Shown here: positions 36,777-45,431 of the stretch, in pieces
Numbering within the stretch: the stretch's first letter is position 1
How the letters are laid out: each line of letters opens with the position of its first letter
Assembly (NCBI GenBank): GCA_016235255.1
Contig: JACRLM010000003.1
Coordinates: 1 to 54,641 of the forward strand
DNA: 54,641 nt
Source of the DNA: Nitrospinota bacterium
Lineage (GTDB): Bacteria; Nitrospinota_A; UBA7883; JACRLM01
Direction of reading: 5' to 3'
Notes under the pieces: model-generated
Seen by the model: the letters and a program-made list of their open reading frames with translations, nothing else
Database searches by the model: none
What the model was told of the DNA's origin: nothing
Program-made: the position numbers and the translations under genes

Positions 36777-37040
36777 ACACTATGCCAAGTGTGATAATTG
36801 CGAACCATATTAAATTCAAATGATTGTAAATGCAATATAAAATTCAACTTTAAGTAATTTGCGTCTCCTCCAAAATTTGACGGTTATCCCGCTACATAAA
36901 ATGTAGTACGCCGTCCCTCTTATTCTGTCATGTAGTGTTGCGCATGGGATGAAAGCTTGAGGATTTTATCTCCTTTTGCCGTTGATTACGTTCCATTGGG
37001 TGGGTTATCATCACTTTCGATGTCACAGGGGGAATTGAAA
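36777..37040. promoter_or_regulatory. Divergent AT-rich intergenic region
   Basis: These 264 bases separate the TPR gene (minus) from the SH3-protease genes (plus) and must hold promoters for both. A small palindrome CTACAT-AAA-ATGTAG lies at 36892-36906, and ATGTAGT recurs about 30 bases later. No convincing -35/-10 pair stands out. Confidence 0.4.
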
Positions 37041-37526
37041 ATGAAAATGGGCCTTACATTCCTCATCTTTTCCGCCCTCCTTGCGCCGCAAATCGCGTTC
37101 GCCACTCCAAAATCCATAACCATCGCGGTCAAAAAAACATCTGTCCGGTCGGACAAGCAATTTTTCGCTCCTGCGATAGCCGAGGTGAACCGGCTCGACA
37201 AGCTGGACGTGGCCGAGGAAAGCGGCGGGTGGTACAAGGTGAAAGTGGGAGGCAAGACAGGCTGGGTCCACAAGTCGGCGACGGGGGAAGAATCAAAGGG
37301 CGCAAGCTCTTCCCTTTTCGGCGGTGACGACGCTTCCAAGGTTTCCGCCGATGAGGTGGCGCTGGCCGGCAAGGGATTCAACGAGAAGGTGGAGAAGGAA
37401 TATAAAAAGAAGAATCCCGAGCTCAATTTCGCCGCAGTGGACAAGATGGAGAAAATAACCGTGAAGGACGAGAGGATCGCCTCCTTTGTCAAAGACGGAA
37501 AACTTTCGCCAAGGGAGCTTAAATGA
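37041..37526 (+). CDS. Exported SH3-domain protein
   Basis: This 161-residue protein has a signal peptide (MKMGLTFLIFSALLAPQIAFA) and a bacterial SH3b domain at about 30-85 (TSVRSDKQFFAPAIAEV, LDVAEESGGWYKVKVGGKTGWVHK). A charged C-terminal region of unknown fold follows (FNEKVEKEYKKKNPELNF). SH3b domains usually bind peptidoglycan or partner proteins in the periplasm. ATG 37041 follows an AGGGGGAA site; the frame is open further upstream but without signal-peptide character. It overlaps the M48 peptidase gene by four bases, suggesting a joint periplasmic function. Confidence 0.82.
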   Translation: MKMGLTFLIFSALLAPQIAFATPKSITIAVKKTSVRSDKQFFAPAIAEVNRLDKLDVAEESGGWYKVKVGGKTGWVHKSATGEESKGASSSLFGGDDASKVSADEVALAGKGFNEKVEKEYKKKNPELNFAAVDKMEKITVKDERIASFVKDGKLSPRELK

Positions 37527-38416
37527 GGCGCGCGTTCTTAATTGCCGCCGTGATCGCCATAGCGGCGGTTTCCGGCGTCCGCCCGGCCGCTTCCTTTGAT
37601 ATCGGCGACGTACTGATGAAAGGGCTGGAGAAAAAGGACGCCATAATAAAGACCACCCAGGCATTGCGAAAGGGCTTTACGGACCTGACGGAGGAAGAGG
37701 AGTATTACATTGGCCGGTCCGTTGCAGCGAAGATATTAAACGATTACAAACCGGCGGACGACGCGGCGCGGACCGAATATGTAAACACCTTGGGGCAGAC
37801 GCTGGCGCGGTTCTCGTCCCGGCCGGAGACTTACGCCGGATACCATTTCCTGCTGATAAAGTCGGACGAGGTGAACGCCTTCGCCGCCCCCGGTGGCTTC
37901 ATTTTCATCACCACCGGGCTTTATTCAAAGCTTCGCAACGAGGAGCAGCTTGCCTGTGTGCTGGCGCACGAAATAAGCCACGTCACGTTAAAACACGGCC
38001 TTGGGGCGATAAAATCGTCCCGGTTGACGGAGGCCTTCACAATCATCGGGACGGAGGCGGTGAAGGAATATTCATCATCCCAGATAGCGCAGCTTACCAC
38101 CGCATTCGAAGGGACGATTGACGACATCGTGAACAAGATGGTGGTCAACGGCTATTCCCGCTCGCAGGAGTTCGAGGCGGACGAGGAGGCGGTGAAGGTC
38201 GCGTACAGGGCCGGGTACAACCCGGCGGGGCTCACGGAGTTCCTTGCCACGTTAAGCGAGGAATCGAAGGGTGAGAAGGACCTGGGATTTTACAAGACCC
38301 ATCCACCGGCTTCAGACCGCAAATCCAACGCCGAAAAAGTCATCAAAGGGAAAAAGCTGGAAGGGGAAGACGATCCGGCCAGGACGAAAAGGTTCTCCAA
38401 ATATCAGGCCAGATGA
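37523..38416 (+). CDS. M48 family zinc metallopeptidase, periplasmic
   Basis: This 297-residue protease has a signal peptide (residues 1-24) and a zinc-binding HEISH motif at 149-153 (CVLAHEISHVTLKHG). The third ligand is in SQEFEADEEAVKVAYRAGY, and the NAFAAPGGFIFITTGL strand is typical of M48 proteins such as BepA and LoiP. These degrade or assist misfolded outer-membrane proteins. It lacks the C-terminal TPR repeats of BepA. It is coupled to the preceding SH3 gene, a likely substrate or partner. Confidence 0.92.
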   Translation: MRRAFLIAAVIAIAAVSGVRPAASFDIGDVLMKGLEKKDAIIKTTQALRKGFTDLTEEEEYYIGRSVAAKILNDYKPADDAARTEYVNTLGQTLARFSSRPETYAGYHFLLIKSDEVNAFAAPGGFIFITTGLYSKLRNEEQLACVLAHEISHVTLKHGLGAIKSSRLTEAFTIIGTEAVKEYSSSQIAQLTTAFEGTIDDIVNKMVVNGYSRSQEFEADEEAVKVAYRAGYNPAGLTEFLATLSEESKGEKDLGFYKTHPPASDRKSNAEKVIKGKKLEGEDDPARTKRFSKYQAR

Positions 38417-38466
38417 CCTTGAGGCCGGCTCCATTATCACTTAATCGCTAATATCCAGAGGATTGC

Positions 38467-39240
38467 ATGTCCGCAAATAAACTTATCGCCGCGTTGATAA
38501 TCGTCCTTGCCCTTTGCGGCCATTCCTTCGCCGGGGAGGGTGGCGTGTGGCAGGTGGGGGTGATCAACGCCCTGTCCGTTGGGGTGCTGGAGGGTGACAC
38601 CACAATCGGGGAATTGAAAACAGAGGGGGACACAGGCATCGGCACGTTCAACGGGTTGGACGGCGAGATGGCCGTGGCGGATGGAATCGTTTACCGAATC
38701 GGGAGCGACGGGGCGGCGGCGCCAGCTTCGGACGCGATGAAGACCCCATTTGCCACGGCGACCAGGTTCGCTCCGGAGATGGAAGCGAAGCTTGCCAAGG
38801 TCGAGAGTTTCACGGACATGGCCGATCAGCTGGATAAATCATTGCCAACGCAAAACGGCATTTACGCCATCCGCATAGACGGCAGGTTTGATTACCTGAA
38901 AGTCCGAAGTGTTCCCGGCCAGAAGCGGCCATACCCCACACTAAACGAAGTGGTGAAAGCCCAGACCGTGTTCACGCTGGAGAATGTGGAGGGGACACTT
39001 GTCGGGTTCCGGTTTCCAGCTTATTTGAAAAACGTGAACGTCCCCGGATGGCACATGCATTTTTTGACGAAAGACAGGAAGCGCGGCGGCCACGCCCTTG
39101 ATCTGCGCGCGGCGGGCCTTGGGGCGAAACTGGCCATGGCGCGCCGTCATACTGTGAAGATGTTCTACAACGCGGATTTTAACCAGGCGGACCTTGCTGG
39201 CGCGGGGGAATATTCAAAAAGTTTCGCGCCGGACAGGTAG
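38467..39240 (+). CDS. Exported acetolactate decarboxylase
   Basis: This 257-residue enzyme is an AlsD/BudA-type acetolactate decarboxylase, which converts acetolactate to acetoin. The zinc ligands are visible as His196 and His198 (GWHMHFL) and His209 (GGHALD). Other family segments are TFNGLDGEMAV, PFATATRF, NGIYAIRIDGRF, VRSVPGQKRPYP and GFRFPAYLKNVNVPGW. Unusually it starts with a clear signal peptide (LIAALIIVLALCGHSFA), so it should act outside the cytoplasm. There is no acetolactate synthase nearby, so its substrate source is unclear. Confidence 0.88.
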   Translation: MSANKLIAALIIVLALCGHSFAGEGGVWQVGVINALSVGVLEGDTTIGELKTEGDTGIGTFNGLDGEMAVADGIVYRIGSDGAAAPASDAMKTPFATATRFAPEMEAKLAKVESFTDMADQLDKSLPTQNGIYAIRIDGRFDYLKVRSVPGQKRPYPTLNEVVKAQTVFTLENVEGTLVGFRFPAYLKNVNVPGWHMHFLTKDRKRGGHALDLRAAGLGAKLAMARRHTVKMFYNADFNQADLAGAGEYSKSFAPDR

Positions 39241-39248
39241 GAGCAAAG

Positions 39249-39272
39249 CGCGTCTGCATGAGTTGAGACGCG
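39249..39272. terminator. Hairpin between convergent genes
   Basis: CGCGTCT (39249-39255) and AGACGCG (39266-39272) form a perfect 7-bp stem with a 10-base loop between convergent stop codons. There is no T-run on either side, so termination activity is uncertain. Confidence 0.35.
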
Positions 39273-39280
39273 GATGCAGG

Positions 39281-39499
39281 CTACTTCCCTTTTGCCCCTT
39301 CAAGGGCTGCCTGGGCGTTGAGCTTTCTTAAAAACTCGTCGAGGTCAATCCCGTGCACGGTGGCGCTCCATTCGACGGTCTCTATCTTCCCCCCGCCACA
39401 GGATTTGCACCCCATGCCATAAGAATCAAACACTTTCAGGGTATCCGGGTGCGCCTTGATAAGCTGATGGAGCACCATGTCTTTCGTCACTTTTTCCAT
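39281..39499 (-). CDS. DUF1858-type small protein
   Basis: This 72-residue protein has the DUF1858 pattern: an N-terminal VTKDMVLHQLIKAHPDTLKVF segment followed by YGMGCKSCGGG with a CxxC pair, and a helical end (IDLDEFLRKLNAQAA). DUF1858 domains occur in hybrid-cluster-related and iron-sulphur or NO-response contexts. The fold is small and helical, and the two cysteines may bind metal or a cluster. Not further assigned. Confidence 0.82.
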   Translation of the reverse strand: MEKVTKDMVLHQLIKAHPDTLKVFDSYGMGCKSCGGGKIETVEWSATVHGIDLDEFLRKLNAQAALEGAKGK

Positions 39500-39599
39500 T
39501 TTACGGCCAATAGATGGTGAAAAAGTTGTTGTAATTTACAGGGATCATGCTAACATTACTCTTTTTTATTTTAAACACATTTTTCTGTAAAGAGCGTTT

Positions 39600-39794
39600 A
39601 TGGCCAAGCAATGCGAAGTATGCGGCAAAAAGCCGATGTTCGGCAATAACGTGTCCCACGCCCACAACGTGACCAAACGGCGCTGGAACCCGAACTTAAA
39701 GTCCGTCCGGTCTGTGCAGCCCAACGGGGGCAACAAGCGGATCACCGTATGCGTGGACTGCATCACCTCCGGCAAGGTGACAAAGCCCTCATAA
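39600..39794 (+). CDS. rpmB: 50S ribosomal protein L28
   Basis: This 64-residue L28 has the canonical sequence [19 protein letters not shown]. Two cysteine pairs, Cys5/Cys8 and Cys51/Cys54 (CVDC), mark the zinc-binding (C+) form. It is a single gene followed by a strong intrinsic terminator. Confidence 0.97.
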   Translation: MAKQCEVCGKKPMFGNNVSHAHNVTKRRWNPNLKSVRSVQPNGGNKRITVCVDCITSGKVTKPS

Positions 39795-39812
39795 AGCGGC
39801 TTTTGATGACAG

Positions 39813-39846
39813 GCTCCGCCACGCCACGGGCGCGGCGGGGCTTTTT
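39813..39846 (+). terminator. Intrinsic terminator of rpmB
   Basis: GCTCCGCC (39813-39820) pairs with GGCGGGGC (39834-39841) around a 13-base loop, and five T residues follow (39842-39846). It lies 19 bases after the rpmB stop codon. Confidence 0.85.
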
Positions 39847-39871
39847 CGTTTAGGCGCGGAGGATTGCTCCA

Positions 39872-40324
39872 TTGTCCGGAATCATCGTGCGGGACGCCCG
39901 GCGGGAGGATGTCCCCGCCATCGCAGATCTGCTGGCCGAGCTTTATTCCATAGAGTCCCAGTTCACTCCTCGTCCCGAAAAACAGCGGGAAGGGATCCGC
40001 CTTGCGCTTGAAAATCCCCAACTCTCCCGCCTGCTGGTGGCCCAGGCCGGCGGGCGCGTGATCGGCTTTGCCAACCTGCAGCTGATGGTCAGCACATATC
40101 ACGGCGCCATCACCGTCCACATTGACGATTTTATAATCGCAAGCGCAAACCGGGGCGGCGGCGCCGGGCGCACATTGATGGACGGTGTTTTGGCCAAGGC
40201 CCGGGAGCTTGGCGCCCCCCGCGTCACCGTGAACATAGACAAGGCCAACACGCAAGCTTATGCGTTTTACGGGAAGATGGGATTTATGGCGATGGACATG
40301 GAGAGGTGGCAAAGGGCGATGTAG
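39872..40324 (+). CDS. GNAT family N-acetyltransferase
   Basis: This 150-residue acetyltransferase has the GNAT fold: VRDARREDVPAIADLLAELY at the N-terminus, IHIDDF-like beta4 (TVHIDDFIIA), the acetyl-CoA loop ANRGGGAGRTLMDGVLAKA, and NTQAYAFYGKMGF near the end. The substrate is unknown. The start is TTG 39872; a GGAGGA stretch lies 10-14 bases upstream and no ATG fits the first strand. Confidence 0.85.
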   Translation: MSGIIVRDARREDVPAIADLLAELYSIESQFTPRPEKQREGIRLALENPQLSRLLVAQAGGRVIGFANLQLMVSTYHGAITVHIDDFIIASANRGGGAGRTLMDGVLAKARELGAPRVTVNIDKANTQAYAFYGKMGFMAMDMERWQRAM

Positions 40325-40373
40325 CGCCACTTTTGGCGATTGCCGGCGGGACATCGGCGCTGCGAGCGTCGTT

Positions 40374-40730
40374 TTACCCGGCGTGGGCGCGATGAACTTT
40401 TCCCGCGGATGGTTTGTTTTTTTTCCCGGTCTTGCTCAATGCCTCCACCCTCAAACCGAGGCCCAAGGGTTCCATCACCAACATAAGGGTTTCCGAAGAG
40501 GGATTGCCGTTTTTAGAAAGCGACCGGAACAGCGATTCCCGGCTAAGTCCCGTGGCTTTGGCGACGCCTCGCACACCGATCCCCTGGGCATTGGCGATCA
40601 TCTTGAGCGCGTCCAAAAATTCCTCCCGGTTGCCGTTTTCAAGAGATTCGTTCAAATAAGCGGCGGCATTTTCAATATCCGCCAGCCATTCACGCATGAA
40701 GCTGTCATGCGTTCTAAAACCTCTGCTCAT
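40374..40730 (-). CDS. Antitoxin-like HTH protein (HigA/HI1420 type)
   Basis: This 118-residue protein contains an XRE-like helix-turn-helix (QGIGVRGVAKATGLSRESLFRSLSKNGNPSSETLMLVMEPLGL) after a short N-terminal segment FLDALKMIANA. The pattern is that of the addiction-module antidote family (HI1420-like). It lies two bases after the toxin gene stop in the same direction. ATG 40730 has a GGAG site; the 40766 start would overlap the toxin. It probably represses the pair by binding its own promoter. Confidence 0.85.
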   Translation of the reverse strand: MSRGFRTHDSFMREWLADIENAAAYLNESLENGNREEFLDALKMIANAQGIGVRGVAKATGLSRESLFRSLSKNGNPSSETLMLVMEPLGLGLRVEALSKTGKKNKPSAGKVHRAHAG

Positions 40731-40732
40731 TT

Positions 40733-41062
40733 TCAATGCTCCTTTCGGGCCAGATAATCCAGCCAATACTGCTTGGCTTTTTTGATGGCCCTGTTTTGGT
40801 CACCTTTTGCGCTGGCCGATAAAAGCACAATGACGGTTTCACCTTGCCTGCCGAAGTAAACACGGTAACCAGCGCTCGCGTGCATTCTCAACTCAAAAAC
40901 ACCGTCACCCAATTGCTTGTGATCACCCAGATTTCCGCCCAACTCGATTCGGCGCACCCGCGCCACAATTTGAGCGGCGCCGATTGGATCCCCAAGACTT
41001 TTCAGAAAATCCACATATGGTTCATCACCCGCCATAGTCCGGTAAATCTTGGCCGTTCTCAT
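40733..41062 (-). CDS. RelE/HigB-like toxin (HI1419 type)
   Basis: This 109-residue protein matches the HI1419/Gp49-like killer family: PYVDFLKSLGDP, VARVRRIELGGNLGDHKQLGDGVFELRMHASAGYRVYFG and VIVLLSASAKGDQNRAIKKAKQYW. The RelE fold normally makes a ribosome-dependent mRNA endonuclease. Toxin first and antitoxin second is the usual order for this subfamily. The upstream 207-base region is AT-rich and holds the short inverted arms TCGGCTA and TAGCCGA, possible operator sites. Confidence 0.88.
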   Translation of the reverse strand: MRTAKIYRTMAGDEPYVDFLKSLGDPIGAAQIVARVRRIELGGNLGDHKQLGDGVFELRMHASAGYRVYFGRQGETVIVLLSASAKGDQNRAIKKAKQYWLDYLARKEH

Positions 41063-41269
41063 GGTTATAGTACCTTATCGGCTACTTTAAATCAAGGCTT
41101 AAATGGCAAATTGAGATTTTCATGGCTCTTATAGCCGACATATTATAATTTAATATTACTACTGGCAAGCAAAATGCTGATTAAACAGGGTTTGTTCACG
41201 GCAGAGGCCAAAAGATGATGTTTGCATTCCATCCCATGATTTGGCAAAACAATAACAGAGTCGAATGTT

Positions 41270-43096
41270 CTACATCCCCTCCCTTATCTTCTTCGCCATC
41301 TTCTCCGTCACCTTCAACGTTTCCATCAACTCCTCCACAGTCGCCTCTCTCGCCCGTTTCAATGAGCCGAATTTAGTCAGCAACAGTTTCTTGCGTTTCG
41401 GGCCGAGGCCGGCCACTTTGTCGAGTTTTGAGGCCATCATCTCGTCGCCGCGCACCTTGCGGTGATACGCCACGGCGAAACGGTGGGCTTCGTCGCGCAC
41501 CTGCTGCAATAGGCTTCGCCCGGGGGATGATGGGGGAAAGTCCACCGGTCTGCGCTGGCCGGGAAGGTAGAACTCGTCAGTCTCCGGATTCTCCCTGTCC
41601 GCTCCTTTGGCCACGCCGACGATGGCAGGTGGCTCCAAATTAATCGCCGCGAACCGTTCCATCACCGCGCTCAATTGCCCTTTGCCTCCGTCTATCAGCA
41701 GAAGGTCTGGCGCAGGTTCGCCAGTTCCGGCAATACGCGTGAACTTGCGCTCTATCACCTCCGCCAGCGATGCGTAATCGTCCGGCCCGGCCACGCTTTT
41801 GATCTTGTATTTGCGGTAATCCGGCTTTGACGCGGCGCCCTCCTTGAAACATACCACCGACCCCACGGAGGCCAGCCCGCTGGTGTTGGATATGTCTATC
41901 CCTTCGATCACCACTGGTTTGCGGTCCAGCCCCAGCCTTTCACGGATTTCTTCCATCGCAACATCCCGCGCCGACGAGGTGTTCAGCAGGCTTGCAAGCT
42001 GCAGCGCCGCGTTGCGTTCGGCCATGTCCAGAAGTTTCCTTTTCGGCCCGCGTTCCGGCACGATGATCTTCGCCTTCGTCCCGCGAATGACGGAGAGCCG
42101 CTCCTCCAGCGATTCGCGCCCGTCCGGCTCCTCGCCCACCACCACCTCCGATGGAACTTCCATACCGCCTGTGTAGAACTGGCGGATGAACGCCGCCAGA
42201 GCCTCCGGCCTGTCCAGCTTGTCCAGCCTTTCGAACATGAAATGCCTGTCCCCGACGATTTTGCCCCGGCGCACCTGGAATATCTTTATTATCGCCTTGC
42301 CAGCCTCTTCGTTGATGGCGATCACGTCTTCGTCGGTGAGCCTTGTCTGCGTGGCCATCTGCCTCTCGCTCAATATTTCGATGGCGGCGATCTGGTCGCG
42401 ATATCGCGCCGCCACCTCGAAAAGCTCCATGTCCGCCGCCTCCATCATCCGCCCCTTCATGCGCGCCAGAAGCTCGGTGTTCCGTCCTTTCAGGAACAGG
42501 ATCACTTCGTTGACAAGCTCGGTGTATTCCTCCTTGGACACAAGCCCGGCGCACGGGGCCAGACAGTGTTTCATCTGGTAGTTCAGGCAAGGCCGGCGCG
42601 GGTCCTTTCCGTCCAGGTTGTCCCTGCTTTGCCGGAGCGGGAAAATCTTGTGGATCAGCCGCAGGGTGGAGCGCACCGACCTGGCGGAAACGTATGGGCC
42701 GAAATACATCGCCTTGTCGTCCTCCCGCCGCCGCACAAACATAAGGCGCGGGAACGATTCGCCGGTGGTGAGCTTTAAGTACGGGTAGTTCTTGTCGTCC
42801 TTTAGCATCACGTTATAGCGGGGCTGTTCGCGCTTGATGAGGTTGTCCTCCAGCACAAGCGCTTCCATTTCCGACCCGGTGACGATAAGGCCGATCTGGG
42901 CCACTTTTTCCACCATCAGCGCAATGCGCGGCGAAAGCTCCGCCGACTCCTGGAAGTAGGAGCGCACGCGGTTTTTCAGCGATTTCGCCTTGCCGATATA
43001 TAGGATTTTCCCGGAGGGATCCTTCATCTGGTACACCCCCGGATCGGCCGGGAGGTTTTCCAGGGTCTCACGCAAATGGGCGAATCTGTCTGCCAT
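41270..43096 (-). CDS. uvrC: UvrABC nuclease subunit C
   Basis: This 608-residue nucleotide-excision-repair nuclease makes the 3' and 5' incisions. The GIY-YIG domain is at the N-terminus (GVYQMKDPSGKILYIGKAKSL), followed by the cysteine-containing CLNYQMKHCLAPC segment, the UVR helix, and the RNase H-like domain with EGIDISNTSG and LLIDGGKGQL. Two C-terminal helix-hairpin-helix motifs (KVAGLGPKRKKLLLTKFGS) close it. Full-length. It starts three bases after the stop of the cyclase gene, whose 3' end is unusual. Confidence 0.97.
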   Translation of the reverse strand: MADRFAHLRETLENLPADPGVYQMKDPSGKILYIGKAKSLKNRVRSYFQESAELSPRIALMVEKVAQIGLIVTGSEMEALVLEDNLIKREQPRYNVMLKDDKNYPYLKLTTGESFPRLMFVRRREDDKAMYFGPYVSARSVRSTLRLIHKIFPLRQSRDNLDGKDPRRPCLNYQMKHCLAPCAGLVSKEEYTELVNEVILFLKGRNTELLARMKGRMMEAADMELFEVAARYRDQIAAIEILSERQMATQTRLTDEDVIAINEEAGKAIIKIFQVRRGKIVGDRHFMFERLDKLDRPEALAAFIRQFYTGGMEVPSEVVVGEEPDGRESLEERLSVIRGTKAKIIVPERGPKRKLLDMAERNAALQLASLLNTSSARDVAMEEIRERLGLDRKPVVIEGIDISNTSGLASVGSVVCFKEGAASKPDYRKYKIKSVAGPDDYASLAEVIERKFTRIAGTGEPAPDLLLIDGGKGQLSAVMERFAAINLEPPAIVGVAKGADRENPETDEFYLPGQRRPVDFPPSSPGRSLLQQVRDEAHRFAVAYHRKVRGDEMMASKLDKVAGLGPKRKKLLLTKFGSLKRAREATVEELMETLKVTEKMAKKIREGM

Positions 43097-43099
43097 GGA

Positions 43100-45367
43100 T
43101 TAATTATAGAGGAAAAGGAATCCGTGGTCGGGCCGGACTGTTGCCCAAAAGGGAAAACACGCGAAACGAACGCTGTCCGGGGTGTTCTTCACCCCGGACT
43201 CTATGTTTATAAGAGTGCTAAACTCTTGACTTTGGGACATCGGGGTGAAGAACACCCCGATGAGCATTTGGGCAATATGCTTGAACGATCCGTCCCAATC
43301 GGCTGGCGGCGGCGAGACTCGATATGCCGCAATCCGTTCGAGCATCGTTCTCGAAGGTCCGTCGCCAAAATCATTCACGAGATTTTTGGCGATGTGTTCC
43401 GCTGTATCCCAATCCCGTTTCAAATATGCATTGAAAGCCGATTCATAGAGTTCTTTCAACTTCATCTGCTCTGGCGTTTCCTCACCACCCTTTGCCATGA
43501 TTTCAAAAACAAGGGTGGGTATGTCTTTTCCCTTCACTTTCAGAAAGTCTATTTTCCTGCCGAACACGGCGCAGCCCGCCGCCATAAACGCAGGTTCGGC
43601 GGCCAGTATCCGTGTCCCGTAAGCCTTGTTGAGCCCCTCGAGCCGGGACGCCTGGTTCACCGCGTCGCCTATCGCCGTGTAATCGAAACGGTCTTTCGAC
43701 CCCATGTTGCCCACTACACACTCGCCTGTGTTCAGGCCGACCCGCATGTCCACAGCCGGCCCCCCCGAGGCCGTCAGCGCCGCGCGGAAAACGTCCAGCT
43801 TCTTCAAGCACTCGATGGCGGAAATACATGCAAGCCCCGCGTGGTTTTCCTGATCCAATGGCGCTCCCCAGAATGCCATCACAGCGTCGCCTATGTATTT
43901 GTCCACAGTGCCGTCGTGGAGGGTGATGGTGTCCGCCATAAGCGTGGTGTATTCGTTTAGCATGTGGACAAGGCCGGACGGCGGCAAAGTTTCGGACAGC
44001 GTAGTGAACCCGACCAGGTCCGAGAAAAACACGGTTATAGTCCGTTTCTCGCCACCTAGTTGCAGCCGTTCCGGTTCACGGATTATCTGGCTGACAACCT
44101 TGGGGGAGACGTAATGCTGGAACGCACGTTGGATATACCGCTTCTGCTTTCCTTCCACCTGGTATTTGTAAAAAGCGGATCCGACAAGGGAGAATAAGGC
44201 GCCGTTTAGCAGGGTGACAAGGTTCATCCATTGTCCGTGCGTGAAAAGTTCGTACGACGCTGCGAATAGCGCCGCAGCCACGGACAATGAAAGCAGCGCG
44301 GCGATGAACCACGACGGTACAAGTATCACCGCCGAAGCGACGAGCGCCGCGCCAATAAAGGCTATCAATATAGTCCACACATAGGGGACGGTCCGCAAAA
44401 AGTCGCCGTTCAAGATGTTGTCAAGCGCGGCGGCGTGCACTTCCATGCCGGGGGAGACGGACGACAGCGGCGTCGGTTTCAAATCGAAAAGCCCTGCTGC
44501 GGTGTAGCCGACGATGACGTAAGCGCCCTTGAATTCATCTCCGGGGATAATAGGCTCGCCCCCGCCGGATTCCACCGTCCACGCTGAAATGACCTTTGCG
44601 GCGGAATATCGTTTGTATGTCCCGCGCGGGCCGTGATAGTTGATCCACATCCGCCCCTCGCCGTCCACCGGGATGGCAAGATCGCCCATGGCCAGCATCC
44701 CCCCGTAAAACATTCCTTCGGCGCCAATGGGGGCCACAGGGGCGGCGAAAAGGGCCGGGATGAGCGAACCGCCGAACTGGATGAAAGGCGCCGCCCGCCG
44801 GTACACCCCGTCGGCGTCAGGTTTGTACGACACCGATCCGATCCCCCTGGCGGCGTCCAGTATCGCCTGCAACGGGAGCGACACGCCGTTTTTAACAATG
44901 GCTTCCGGGGCCATGCCGGAAAGTTTTACGCCATACTTTTCCAGGTTTGCGGTGGTGGATGTTTCGTCGCTGCCGGTAAAGCTTGCCGCAAGATATGTGA
45001 TCCCGGATTTTTTTATGGATTCTGCGAACGTAAATTCCTGATCCTCCCCGAAGGGGGAGATGTTGTTGAACAATATATCGAACACCACCGCTTTCGCCCC
45101 GTGTTTTGCGGCGAAATCAATGATCGGGGCGTACATCCCTCGCGGCCATGGGAAGGGGATGTTGTCCTTTTCGTAATGGTCTATGCTCGCCTGGTCCACT
45201 TCCACGAGGACGATCCTCCTGTCCGCCTTCTCCGGCCGGGCGGCAAGGCCGAACATGGCGTCCATGGCCTTGGAGCCGAAAGCCTCCACGATGGGCATTG
45301 CGGCCGTCAACGCGCAAAGCGCGGTTGAAGCGAGCGCCATGAACAGTATTACGGCGGTTTTTTTCAT
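43100..45367 (-). CDS. CHASE2-domain class III adenylate/guanylate cyclase
   Basis: This 755-residue membrane cyclase has an N-terminal signal or membrane helix, a CHASE2 sensor domain at about 30-330 (VLVEVDQASIDHYEKDNIPFPWPR, VVFDILF), three membrane helices around 335-410, and a class III cyclase domain at about 440-640. Metal aspartates are in FFSDLVGFTTLSE and YIGDAVMAFWG, and DYTAIGDAVNQASRLEGLNK is conserved. A helical segment follows. Homologues usually stop shortly after a PPPxDWDG motif. Here DWDG is followed by 62 further residues encoded by a three-hairpin palindromic cassette (43175-43262) and flanking sequence, so the tail is probably not native. ATG 45367 is used; a GTG three codons upstream is possible. 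Confidence 0.9.
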   Translation of the reverse strand: MKKTAVILFMALASTALCALTAAMPIVEAFGSKAMDAMFGLAARPEKADRRIVLVEVDQASIDHYEKDNIPFPWPRGMYAPIIDFAAKHGAKAVVFDILFNNISPFGEDQEFTFAESIKKSGITYLAASFTGSDETSTTANLEKYGVKLSGMAPEAIVKNGVSLPLQAILDAARGIGSVSYKPDADGVYRRAAPFIQFGGSLIPALFAAPVAPIGAEGMFYGGMLAMGDLAIPVDGEGRMWINYHGPRGTYKRYSAAKVISAWTVESGGGEPIIPGDEFKGAYVIVGYTAAGLFDLKPTPLSSVSPGMEVHAAALDNILNGDFLRTVPYVWTILIAFIGAALVASAVILVPSWFIAALLSLSVAAALFAASYELFTHGQWMNLVTLLNGALFSLVGSAFYKYQVEGKQKRYIQRAFQHYVSPKVVSQIIREPERLQLGGEKRTITVFFSDLVGFTTLSETLPPSGLVHMLNEYTTLMADTITLHDGTVDKYIGDAVMAFWGAPLDQENHAGLACISAIECLKKLDVFRAALTASGGPAVDMRVGLNTGECVVGNMGSKDRFDYTAIGDAVNQASRLEGLNKAYGTRILAAEPAFMAAGCAVFGRKIDFLKVKGKDIPTLVFEIMAKGGEETPEQMKLKELYESAFNAYLKRDWDTAEHIAKNLVNDFGDGPSRTMLERIAAYRVSPPPADWDGSFKHIAQMLIGVFFTPMSQSQEFSTLINIESGVKNTPDSVRFACFPFWATVRPDHGFLFLYN
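43175..43262. repeat. Three-hairpin palindromic cassette inside the cyclase 3' end
   Basis: Three stem-loops follow each other, each with a 5-base loop. They are a 10-bp stem at 43175-43184/43190-43199, a 6-bp stem at 43211-43216/43222-43227, and a 10-bp stem at 43238-43247/43253-43262. The outer two share a 19-base core (43178-43196 and 43241-43259) that is exactly reverse-complementary between them. The whole is open in the cyclase frame and is translated. It resembles REP/BIME-type or MITE-like palindromic units. Confidence 0.8.
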
Positions 45368-45431
45368 TCGTATCACAATCCGGCCAAGGTTGTGTCATCA
45401 TATCAGAAACATAAAGCGGGGAAGGAGGGGC

